Positions 56,971 to 64,000 of a DNA stretch of 64,000 bases are shown piece by piece. The notes beneath the pieces were generated by a model. The model saw only the letters and a list, made by a program, of their open reading frames with translations. It ran no database searches and was not told where the DNA came from. This stretch comes from Bog-532 sp963824545 (lineage in GTDB: Bacteria > Actinomycetota > Actinomycetes > Streptosporangiales > Streptosporangiaceae). The first letter of the stretch is position 1; every line of letters starts with the position of its first letter. The position numbers and the translations under genes are program-made. The stretch covers positions 86,624-150,623 of the forward strand of contig CAWGPP010000027.1 of assembly GCA_963824545.1 (NCBI GenBank). The letters are read 5' to 3'.

Positions 56971-57576
56971 GTGATTGCCAGCGTGCCTGCAGCGGTAGAG
57001 GGCTTGTTGACGGCGGGCGTCGCCCGTGAGATCGCCCGGGCGTACGGGGACCGGCCCATCTATCCGGAGCATATTCTCATCGACGCCCCGGACCGGCCGT
57101 CGCTACCGGGCGGCCGCCGGTTCCCCGGCTGGCCGGGCCCGGTCCTGGTGCTGGCCGACGAGAGCCAGGGGGCCTGCTCATACGGCGTCCCGCTGAACGG
57201 TGACCAGGTGCTGGTCGGGGCCGGCCGCGGGACCGTCCCCTACGCCGCGTCGGTCCGGGATTTCCTGGCCGCCCGGCGGTGGGATTACCAGTGCGTCAGC
57301 GCCGAGCTGTGCGCCGCGGCGCAGACCGCCGAACTCGACCAGGCCTCGCTGAACTTCCTGCAGGCGCACTGCCGGCCCTCGGTGATAACGAACGGCTGGC
57401 CCGGAATCCGGCAGTACCGGTACGAACGCCACGATGTGCGCGTCCTGCTCTGGGCGGACGACGGCTGCTGTGACTGGCTGGTGTCGGCCGCGACCGAGGC
57501 CTCTCTTTCGGCGTTCATCGGCGCGTTGCGCCAGGTGCCCGCGCTGCGTACCGCGCGGTGGGCCGACGGCGCGTGA
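56971..57576 (+). CDS. Hypothetical protein
   Basis: 201 residues from GTG 56971. EGLLTAGVAREIARAYGDRP, GPVLVLADESQGACSYGVPL, ASVRDFLAARRWDYQCVSAE, RQYRYERHDVRVLLWADDGC and CDWLVSAATEASLSAFIGAL. The ADESQG-x-C-x-Y-G-(V)-P-L phrase looks like an SMI1/SUKH-style or similar small alpha/beta immunity fold, but I cannot name a family. Alone, cytoplasmic, no signal or membrane segment. Confidence 0.65.
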   Translation: MIASVPAAVEGLLTAGVAREIARAYGDRPIYPEHILIDAPDRPSLPGGRRFPGWPGPVLVLADESQGACSYGVPLNGDQVLVGAGRGTVPYAASVRDFLAARRWDYQCVSAELCAAAQTAELDQASLNFLQAHCRPSVITNGWPGIRQYRYERHDVRVLLWADDGCCDWLVSAATEASLSAFIGALRQVPALRTARWADGA

Positions 57577-57647
57577 CGGGCCGCTAGGTCTGCCGTTTGC
57601 GCCTGCCAACGGGTCTAATGGGAACAGACCCGAAGGGGGAACGACCG

Positions 57648-58019
57648 ATGGCCGATAACGACGCGCATCCCGGGCCCATGCAAGAGTTCGTGGCTCAACT
57701 GCGCCGGATGACCTCGTACATGGAGGGCCTGACCAAGCTGGGCGTTCCGCTTCCGCCCACGACCTCGCTGCCCTCGGTGGCCGGCGTGCCGCTGCCCGGT
57801 GCGCTGTCCGCGAAGGAACTGAAGTCGATCTCGACCACCGTGGCCGCGCAGCGGAGCAGCATCCAGAGCCTGCAGGCGCAGCTCACCGCGTTCGATGAGC
57901 AGCTGGGGATACTGGAGGGCATCATCGGGCCACTGACCGAATGGAGCAGCCGCTGGGCGGACCTCGAGGGGCTGGTGGTCAACCTGGGCCGGCCGCCCGG
58001 GGGCAAGGCTGACGGCTGA
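57648..58019 (+). CDS. Small hypothetical protein with coiled coil
   Basis: 123 residues. MQEFVAQLRRMTSYMEGLTK, LGVPLPPTTSLPSVAG, then a heptad-rich helix ELKSISTTVAAQRSSIQSLQ, AQLTAFDEQLGILEGIIGPL. The ATG follows GAAGGGGGAACG, just after a 7-bp hairpin (57610-57616 with 57626-57632). The heptads suggest an oligomer or a structural role such as phasin-like or granule-associated; this is not established. Single gene. Confidence 0.7.
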   Translation: MADNDAHPGPMQEFVAQLRRMTSYMEGLTKLGVPLPPTTSLPSVAGVPLPGALSAKELKSISTTVAAQRSSIQSLQAQLTAFDEQLGILEGIIGPLTEWSSRWADLEGLVVNLGRPPGGKADG

Positions 58020-58032
58020 CGGCTGGCTCTGC

Positions 58033-58200
58033 CTACGCCAGGCTGACCTCGCAGACGGTGAACGAGTGCGGTGCGAAGGTGACGTCGAGGTGGCTGCCGT
58101 GCACCTCCCGCACAGCCCGGCGGACGGCAACGTTATCCGGCTGCCCGAAACTGTCGGTGAAGGTGTCCAGGGCAACCTCGTGGCTAGCGGCCGGTCGGTG
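58033..58200 (-). pseudogene. 3' remnant of a glycoside hydrolase gene (possibly GH51)
   Basis: The minus strand ends DTFTDSFGQPDNVAVRRAVR, then EVHGSHLDVTFAPHSFTVCE and VSLA with the stop at 58033. 'L-D-V-x-x-x-P-H-S-F-T-V-x-E' is how the C-terminal beta-domain of alpha-L-arabinofuranosidase-type enzymes ends. No catalytic domain lies upstream. Identification rests on about 40 residues. Confidence 0.5.
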
Positions 58201-58258
58201 CGCACATCGATGTGAGCCACGGGGCTGCTCCCCTTTCTGGCTGCGGGATGGGCGGGTA

Positions 58259-59380
58259 TCAGTCGCCGGCGCGCGAGGCATCAAGTGCCGGCGGGGCACC
58301 ACCGGTCGCCTGGACACCACCGGTCGCCTGGACCCCACCGGCAGGCGGAGCATCGCCGGCAGGTGGAGCATCGTGGCGGCATCCAGCGATCTGCGCGTTC
58401 AGCCCGGCTCCGAGCAGGACCGCGAGCGCGGTGAAGTACAGGAACAGCAGGATGGCAACGGGGGCGGACAGCGCGCCGTAGGTGGGGCTGCGGTCGATCG
58501 CGAAGTCCAGGTACGCGCGCAACAGCAGGCTGCTGCCGAGCCAGATCGCCATGGCGGCGACGGCCCCGGGCAGGTCGCGGCGCCACCGTCCACGCACCGG
58601 CACCGCGACGTGGTAGAGCGTGGCCAGCAAGCCCGTGCACAGCAGGATGAGGACGGGCCAGTACGCGATGGCCACGACGGGCCGCAGCACCGACAGCACG
58701 GGACCGGGGGCCACGTCGATGATCCAGCCGGGGGTGGTGACGAGCAGCGGCAGCACGACGGCCCCGGCGATCAAGGCCCCGAGGTAGAGCACGAACGCCA
58801 CCAGGCGGGCCCGGACGGCGGACCGGACGTGCCGCATCCCGTAGCTGATGGTGATGGTGTTGACGTAGGTGTTCATGGCCGTCGATCCGGTCCACAGGGC
58901 GAGCGGGAACCCCAGCGAGATGATCCGGCCCCGGCCATGCTGCAGCACGTCGGTGAGCACGGGCTGCAGAATGTTGTGCACCGCGGCGGGGGCCAGGAAG
59001 TGCCCGGCACCGCGCAGGATGTCCCGCTCCAGGTTGACCACCAGGTGGGCGCCGAACAGCGGGGTGAGGTAGCCGACCGTGGCGACCAGGACGAGCAGCA
59101 GCGGCGTCAGCGACAGCAGGGCCCAGAAGGCGGCCTCCGCGGCCAGCCCGAACACCCGGTCGGCCCACGCCTGCTTCGCTGTCGCGCCGATCGTCACGGG
59201 GCCGCGGGCCAGCATCCGCCCGGCGCTGTGCCGCAGGGCCGGCCCCCGGGTCCTGGCCGCGCTCAGCAGCGGCCGCAGCCGGCTCAGGGGGCGGCGGCGG
59301 CCGCCCGGCCGCGGGGAACGGGAGGTGCCCTCGCCGCTCGACCCGACCGCGGCCGGGGTCAGGGACTCCCTGCTGCGCAC
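58259..59380 (-). CDS. YihY/virulence factor BrkB-family membrane protein
   Basis: 373 residues from GTG 59380. After a basic N-terminus come six or more membrane segments: GLAAEAAFWALLSLTPLLLV, IISLGFPLALWTGSTAMNTY, AFVLYLGALIAGAVVLPLLV, PVVAIAYWPVLILLCTGLLA, GAVAAMAIWLGSSLLLRAYL, PVAILLFLYFTALAVLLGAG. The LW-T-G-S-x-A-M-x-x-Y and GLNAQI motifs are YihY-like. The C-terminal tail is a short repeat (APPAGD, GVQATG twice). The upstream frame is Arg/Pro-rich and not taken as coding. Function unknown. Confidence 0.88.
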   Translation of the reverse strand: MRSRESLTPAAVGSSGEGTSRSPRPGGRRRPLSRLRPLLSAARTRGPALRHSAGRMLARGPVTIGATAKQAWADRVFGLAAEAAFWALLSLTPLLLVLVATVGYLTPLFGAHLVVNLERDILRGAGHFLAPAAVHNILQPVLTDVLQHGRGRIISLGFPLALWTGSTAMNTYVNTITISYGMRHVRSAVRARLVAFVLYLGALIAGAVVLPLLVTTPGWIIDVAPGPVLSVLRPVVAIAYWPVLILLCTGLLATLYHVAVPVRGRWRRDLPGAVAAMAIWLGSSLLLRAYLDFAIDRSPTYGALSAPVAILLFLYFTALAVLLGAGLNAQIAGCRHDAPPAGDAPPAGGVQATGGVQATGGAPPALDASRAGD

Positions 59381-59744
59381 GGCGACCAGCCTATCCGCCA
59401 GACGGCCCTGTCCCCGCGGGGAACGCCCGGCGCGCCGCCAGCGCGCTGCGCAGCGCGGCCGGGATGGCCCGGACCCGGCCTCGCAGGGTGCCGTGGCCCC
59501 GGCGGCCCCGGCGGCTCGGCGGGCAGGGCGGGCCACCGGCGCAGCGCGATCGGAGCACCGCCGCCGGGCCCGCCGCGCCGCCATCGCGGGCGCCGCCGGA
59601 CGGGACCGGCGACCGCCAGACCAGCGAGGTGGACGTCGCTCCGCCAGCGCGGCCGCCCGGCCGCGGTGCGGGGCGGGCCGGGACGGGCCGCAGCGGGGAG
59701 GCCGGAGCGTCATCAGCCTGGCCCGGGTCGTCATGGAACCCAGT
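59381..59744. other. Intergenic region, GC-extreme
   Basis: 364 bases of very GC-rich, low-complexity DNA. Open frames on both strands are Arg/Pro/Gly-rich and match nothing. It could be a decayed gene, but no fragment is recognisable. No promoter was seen until the A/T-rich palindrome at 59745. Confidence 0.4.
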
Positions 59745-59769
59745 TTATACTCGTTAAGACGATTATAAT
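59745..59769 (+). promoter_or_regulatory. Promoter and palindromic operator of the ROK pseudogene
   Basis: A near-perfect palindrome (59745-59768; TTATA then one mismatch, TCGT, TAAG centre, ACGA, mismatch, TATAA) overlaps a perfect -10 box TATAAT at 59764-59769. The ATG at 59779 is about 10 bases after the -10, where transcription should start, so the message was probably leaderless. Confidence 0.6.
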
Positions 59770-59778
59770 CAGCCTGTC

Positions 59779-60963
59779 ATGATGGCATCCATGACGGCAC
59801 TGCGGACCTCGGCCCAGACGGCCATGCTGCGGGCGGTACACGAACGGCCCAGGGCGACGCGCGCGTCCATCGCCCACGAACTGGGCATGCCGAGCGTTTC
59901 GCGGCCGAGACCGTCGCGCGGCTGGTCGCCGCGCGGCTCCTGGCCGAGACGCCGGCGCCGCCGACCGGCGCCCGCGGCGGCCGCCACCGCGCTGCACGCG
60001 CACCCGGACGGCCCGCTGGTCGCGGTGGCCGCCATCACGCAGGAGACCTGGCAGTTCGCTGAGGTACAGCTCGGTGACCGCCGACGTGGCGGCGTCCGGT
60101 ACGCACCGCCGCCAGGAGAAGCAGGTCCTCGCGGCGGTGGCCGCCGAACTGAACACGCTGGGGCACGCTTCGGCACGCGGATCCGCGCCGCGGCGGTCTC
60201 CGTACCGGGCACGGTGGTGGGCCGCCGCCTGGTCAACGCGCCCAACCTTGGCTGGCATGACGTCGACCTGTCCGCGCTGTGGCCCCGTTACGACCCGGAC
60301 GTCCCGCTGATCGCGGGGAACGACGCCACCTTCGCCGCGATCGCCGAATCACGGCACGGCGCCGGATCGGCGCGGGCAGCATGGTGTACTGGTCGACGCC
60401 GGCGTGGGCGGCGCCATCGTGGACGGGACCGGGTGGTGGCCGGGGCCACCGGCACCGCCGGGGAATTCGGCCACATGCCGTTCGGGGATCCCGCGCGGCG
60501 CTGCCGGTGCGGGGCGACCGGCTGCTGGAACACCAGCCTCGACGGCTACGCGCTGGCCCGCGCGCTGCACCAGCCCGAGCCCGCGGACGACGAGGTCGCT
60601 ACATCCGCCGGGTGCTGGCCGCGGCGCGGGCCCCGGCAGCCCGCCGCCGCCGAGGCGATCCAGGCCGCCAGCCGGGCCTTCGGGCGGGGCGCGCGGCCTG
60701 GTCAACGCGCTGGACCCGCACCTGATCACGGTGGGCGGCCTGGGCCGGAGTTCCTCGACGTCGCGGGGGAGCACGTCACCGCCGCCTACCACGACGGGCT
60801 GATGGCGTCCGCACGCTGCCGCCACCCCCGCTGGTCCCGGCACGGCTGCGTGACGACGGCCCGCTGCGGGGGGCGGCCGAGCAATGCTTCGGCCAGGTGC
60901 TCAGCGACGACGGCGTACAGGCCTGGACCAGAGCCAGGGACGGGCTGGAGGCGACCTGGGTAG
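59779..60963 (+). pseudogene. ROK-family regulator/sugar kinase, many frameshifts
   Basis: Pieces in several frames: ALRTSAQTAMLRAVHERPRA and IAHELGMPS; RFAAETVARLVAARLLAETP (shifted); ALHAHPDGPLVAVAAITQET; VAASGTHRRQEKQVLAAVAA (shifted); AAAVSVPGTVVGRRLVNAPN and DVPLIAGNDATFAAIAESRH; then EFGHMPFGDPARRCRCGATG with the ROK zinc motif, and LDGYALARALHQPEP. At least six frame switches. The ROK order (winged helix, actin-like fold, CxCGxxG) is clear. Not functional as read. Confidence 0.85.
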
Positions 60964-60976
60964 CGCGAAGGCGGCC

Positions 60977-61855
60977 TCAGGGCAACCGGCTGAGGTAGTT
61001 GAAGGTCCGCTCCAGCACCCCGCTGGCCGGTGCAGATCGGGCGAGCTGGGGCTGGCCTCCTCGCCGAGCCGGGCCTGCAGCGGGGCGGGAATCGTGAAGC
61101 CCGCCGCGGCGGCCAGCCCGGCCCCGATGCGCGCGGCGCTGCGGACCACCGGGGGGTCGACCGACCAGAGCATCTCGAAGGTGCGGTCCGGGTCCCGGCG
61201 GCCTTCCTGGCCGGGACGTTCCCAGGCCGCCACGCAGGCCGGCTGATCGGGCGCGTCGCAGATCAGCGTCCACTCGCGGCGCAGCGGGGAGCCGCCGGCG
61301 ATTCGGGATCTCCGCGAGCGGGCCGGGCTGCTCGCGGCGCTGGCCGAAGTCGGCGAAAACCACCGTCTGCTCCGCGGTGCGGGCCAGGTCCGCCCAGCGC
61401 GGCCGGGCCGCCTGGTAGAACCGCACCTGCTGGAAGCAGCCCACCAGCACCGGCCGCTGCGCCCGGGCGCAGCACTCGTCCTCGATCGCGTGCGTCAGGG
61501 CCAGCAGCGTCGTCTTGGTGATGACGTGCACCCGCAGGGCGGGATAACGCTCGCGCAGCCCGGCGAAGATCGACGTCTGCCGGAACGTGGCGGTGCTGGC
61601 CAGGGCGTGCGCCACCGCCGCGGACAGCGACAGGCCCTGCGCGCGGCCGCGGAGCACCTCCGCGAGCAGCACGCAGTCGGATTCCCGGTACCGCCGCCGC
61701 CCGTTCGGCAGCCGCTCCGGCCGGGGCAGGCCGTGCCGCTGCTCCCAGTTCCGCAGCCCGGCCACGGGGATGCCGGTCCGCTGGGACACCTCCCCGATCG
61801 AGAGCACGGCGGGGTCATCGCCGGGCGGCCCAACCGGGGCGGTAGACTTCATCAA
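60977..61855 (-). pseudogene. MerR-family regulator with DICT sensory domain, frameshifted
   Basis: The N-terminal frame is intact: VLSIGEVSQRTGIPVAGLRN, WEQRHGLPRPERLPNGRRRY (MerR helix-turn-helix), ALASTATFRQTSIFAGLRER and the DICT domain start TTLLALTHAIEDECCARAQR, CFQQVRFYQAARPRWADLAR, TVVFADF. Near 61,310 it loses frame. The rest is found in another frame (REWTLICDAPDQPACVAAWE, DPDRTFEMLWSVDPPVVRSA, ARIGAGLAAAAGFTIPAPLQ) and returns near 61,030 to end VLERTFNYLSRLP. Two or more indels. DICT domains sense light or small ligands. Divergent from the WhiB gene. Confidence 0.85.
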
Positions 61856-61870
61856 GTTGATTATTCCAAG

Positions 61871-61887
61871 CTCATCGAAATGATGAG
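61871..61887. promoter_or_regulatory. Palindrome between divergent MerR and WhiB genes
   Basis: CTCATC-GAAAT-GATGAG, a perfect 6-bp inverted repeat with a 5-base centre in an A/T-rich island. Likely an operator for MerR-DICT autoregulation or WhiB control. Confidence 0.45.
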
Positions 61888-61948
61888 AAGTGTTTGACCG
61901 AGAGAGTAGCGTGTGAGGAGAAAGCAGTGACGATCGCCTCCCCTATTG

Positions 61949-62309
61949 ATGGTCGCGCTCACACTGACAACAGCCGGAGCCGCCCGGCACCCGCCGGCCT
62001 GCGGAGGCCTGCCGGGGCTCAGGGAAAAGGCGCCGCGCCGCCGGCCGCGGACCGATCCGGTATCCCCTGCTCTGTGGCGGGAGTCGGCCGCCTGCCGTTA
62101 CCTCGACCCGGAGCTGTTCTTCCCGCTGAGCACGACCGGCCGGGGGGCGGCCGAAGCCGGTCAGGCCAAGGCGGTCTGCGCGCGCTGCCCGGGTCCGGCA
62201 GGCCTGCCTGGACTTCGCGCTGGCCACCGGGCAGGAATTCGGCATCTGGGGCGGCTGCGACGAGCGGGAACTGCAGCTGCTCCGCCGCAGCCCCAACCCG
62301 CTCGCCTAA
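61949..62309 (+). pseudogene. WhiB-family iron-sulfur regulator, one frameshift
   Basis: WRESAACRYLDPELFFPLST supplies the first Cys; GQAKAVCARCP supplies two more. One extra base in CCCGGGTCC (about 62,186-62,193) then shifts the frame. The other frame continues VRQACLDFALATGQEFGIWG with the fourth Cys and the G-I-WGG turn, then DERELQLLRRSPNPLA and TAA at 62307. So the Cys4 cluster site and the C-terminal DNA-binding part are both present but out of phase. GTG 61927 with GAGGAGAAAGC upstream has the better ribosome site but is in another frame, hinting at a second indel. Length about 115 residues if repaired. Confidence 0.85.
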
Positions 62310-62341
62310 CGCCCCCGCCCCCCGCCCGCCAGGACGGCTGG

Positions 62342-62393
62342 GAGGTTGGGGAGCAAACTCAAGCGAATATCCCTGACTTTGCTCCCCAACCTC
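62342..62393. terminator. Long perfect hairpin after WhiB
   Basis: GAGGTTGGGGAGCAAA (62342-62357) and TTTGCTCCCCAACCTC (62378-62393) form a perfect 16-bp stem with a 20-nt A/T-rich loop, 33 bases after the WhiB stop and after the minus-strand gene at 62468. Probably a bidirectional terminator. Confidence 0.7.
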
Positions 62394-62467
62394 ACCCGGA
62401 GGGGACGCGGAGGGGAGGCGGAGGAGGCGGCGGGGAGGCGGGGGGAGCGATCTGGGGTCAGGGCGAC

Positions 62468-62743
62468 TCGGGGGGTGTAGCTGGTGTTGCTGAGCATCTG
62501 GCGCAGGTCGAGGACGGTCTGGACGTCGATGTCCTTGTGCGAGGGAACATCAAAGAACTGGGTGCTGGACCCGATGGTGACGGCCGCCTTGCCATCGTGA
62601 ATCTAAACGACGGAGCCTACCGCCTGCAGCAGCGACACGACGGCGTGCCACTCGATGTTGTGGCTCACCGGATGCTGGAAGATCTGCCGCAGGGTGGTGC
62701 GGTGGTGGTTGCTGAGGTGCGGCGGCTCTGGCGTCGATGACAT
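62468..62743 (-). pseudogene. Actinobacterial hypothetical protein with amber codon
   Basis: Start ATG 62743: PEPPHLSNHHRTTLRQIFQH, PVSHNIEWHAVVSLLQAVGS, VV, then TAG at 62603-62605, then IHDGKAAVTIGSSTQFFDVP, SHKDIDVQTVLDLRQMLSNT, SYTPR. The 'HHR-x-T-L-R-x-IF-x-HP-x-SHN-I-EW' opening is that of a conserved actinobacterial protein of unknown function, HicA-like in size. The amber sits where a charged residue (GAG, Glu) is expected. No other defect is seen before about 62468; downstream the frame becomes low-complexity. Confidence 0.7.
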
Positions 62744-62839
62744 GCGTGCTCCCGGCTGTGCGGCGGCGGTGGCGGGGGTGCGCTCCCGGTCAAGCGGTGC
62801 ACACCGGCTGAGGCTGAGGGTATCCCGGGCCGCGGGGCC

Positions 62840-64000
62840 TCAGTGGGCGGGAGCGCGCCAGGCGACCCAGTTGTAGAGGCGGTCCTTGGCCACGACATGC
62901 CAGCCTGCTGGTGCCTTCGGCCAGCTCGCCTGGGCGGGCTGGCCCCCTGGCCAGGGCACCTCGACGACCGTCGTGCCCGGCGGTACCGGTGAGCTGGCGG
63001 AGGAGAAGAAGTCCAGCTCGGTCCACCACACCTCGAACGACTGGGCAATCGAGGCCGGCCAGTCGGACCACATCCCGTTGTCGACCTTGACCTTGTTGCC
63101 CGGCCGCAGCCCCGAGGCGGTCACGAAGCCCGCAGCCAGTTCGCCTGCTGCGCCGGGGTGCTCGCCTGCGAGATGTGCGTGGTCATCTGGGTCAGGGCGA
63201 ACAGGTTCATCGCGGCGATCGGGATGAGCAGCGCGACCCGCCAGGCCGCCCAGGGCCCGCGGAGCAGCCTGCCTGCTGCGACGGCGGCCAGCACCCAGAA
63301 CGCCATCAGCCCCAGCGCCACCCCGGTCGCTTCCGGCACGCTCAGCTCGTTCCAGCCCTGGGTCAGCACCACGGGGTCGGCGAAGTTGTAGGCGGCGAAG
63401 CCGGCCGTGTGGATGTGCGCGCCCGCGTAGTTGACGACCAGCACGGCGGTGCCCGCGGCGATCGCCGCGCTGCCGGCCGTGCAGGCGATGAGCCGCGAGG
63501 GACGCGCGTTCAGCAGCACGAGGATGCCGACGATGAAGAACGTCACGGTCATGGCGTCGGGGTAGCGCCCGGACGCCCAGGCCAACGCAACTGGTCAAGC
63601 GGCAGCGCGGACGGCGCGGTGTACACAATGCCCAGCGTGACCAGGACGACCAGCACGGCCATGAGGCGCAGCTCGCGGCGCACGCCGCGGCGGAAGATCG
63701 CGGCCACCGCGGCCACCATGCCGATCCCGGCGATCCCCCAGGTGTCGAGGACCATGCGCCAGACCTGGCCGCCGGCCATCTCCAGCACGTGGATCTCGTC
63801 GTGGGCGCTGGTCAGCCGGCTCCACGCCCGCCCGGACAGGCTGCGCGGCCCTTCGGGGTAGATCAGGTCCGCGATCAGCCGGTCCAGCCGCAACGTCGCC
63901 CACACGACGGCGGCCACCACCAGCCCGGCCAGCGGCAGGGTCCAGGCCCGGACGATCCGGCGGATCGTGGCGACGATCGCGATCAGCGCGAACCCGGCGA
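62840..64000 (-). pseudogene. Multi-pass membrane protein, two frameshifts, cut by window edge
   Basis: Three frames carry one protein. From the window edge: FALIAIVATIRRIVRAWTLP, VVWATLRLDRLIADLIYPEG, LRLMAVLVVLVTLGIVYTAP. After a shift near 63,590: ASGRYPDAMTVTFFIVGILV, HTAGFAAYNFADPVVLTQGW, LGLMAFWVLAAVAAGRLLRG, VALLIPIAAMNLFALTQMTT. After a second shift near 63,130: FVTASGLRPGNKVKVDNGMW and SIAQSFEVWWTELDFFSSAS to the stop at 62840. The layout of many helices and a C-terminal soluble domain suits a membrane glycosyltransferase, but no motif proves it. Confidence 0.7.

Noticed and set aside
36834..62605. Two amber codons as evidence for recoding (for example pyrrolysine)
   Set aside because: Other genes here end normally in TAG and both interrupted genes sit among other defects, so plain nonsense mutation or error is simpler.
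1..64000. tRNA, rRNA, origin of replication, prophage or IS element
   Set aside because: I scanned for GTTCRAxTC-type T-loops next to acceptor stems, DnaA-box clusters, integrase or transposase motifs and rRNA-like blocks and saw none. A tRNAscan and Infernal run would be needed to be certain.

Overview
The window is 64 kb of very GC-rich DNA from an actinobacterium. Support comes from WhiB, ANTAR, MerR-DICT, a DUF222/13E12-type HNH protein, DUF6131, a CU044_2847/trypco-type gene, frequent GTG starts and many ATGA/GTGA start-stop overlaps. I cannot place it below phylum; soil lineages such as Streptosporangiales are only a guess. I see no tRNA, rRNA, CRISPR array, IS transposase or prophage.

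Layout. 0-3.4 kb: an unrecognised two-gene minus-strand unit cut by the window edge, then an aldehyde dehydrogenase. 3.5-6.8 kb: an F420/NADP-reductase-like gene and a compact plus-strand operon of a trypsin-co-occurring small protein, a trypsin-like protease and a membrane protein. 6.8-12.2 kb: a sedolisin, a DUF6131 peptide, a GAF-ANTAR regulator beside tandem repeats, and a DUF222-HNH gene. 12.2-16 kb: a flavoprotein, an EndoU toxin with a MafI-like immunity gene, an AlkD-like protein and an acyl-CoA synthetase tail. 16-23.4 kb: a glycoside-use locus (GH2 enzyme, ABC transporter, GH1 beta-glucosidase, ROK regulator). 23.5-32.4 kb: cold-shock protein, methyltransferase, OtsA, a tandem pair of phospholipase C-like enzymes, GNAT, MEDS-ATPase and VOC proteins. 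32.4-45.2 kb: LacI and GntR regulators and a myo-inositol catabolism locus. 45.2-49.9 kb: PH-domain membrane proteins and a two-component system. 50-59.4 kb: dodecin, a very large S8 peptidase, DUF308, alpha/beta hydrolase, TetR, YihY. 59.7-64 kb: ROK, MerR-DICT, WhiB and membrane-protein genes, all broken.

How genes fit together. The 16-23 kb block imports a glycoside and hydrolyses it inside the cell. The inositol block has IolC, an IolJ-type aldolase, IolB and IolG intact, but MmsA/IolA, IolE, the ABC transporter and a second dehydrogenase lack interior segments. Two tiny ORFs at 38752-38901 and 41600-41656 look like emptied shells of genes whose start and stop overlaps with their neighbours survive. 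As read, the pathway cannot run.

The most striking property is this decay or assembly signature: in-frame interior deletions, single-base frameshifts in G/C runs, two amber codons, and orphan 3' ends of at least four genes. Either the lineage is losing genes in an operon-preserving way or the assembly has dropped internal segments. Read mapping would separate the two. Other points of interest are the trypco-protease-membrane module, the orphan EndoU/MafI pair and a 58-bp double-palindrome repeat present twice.
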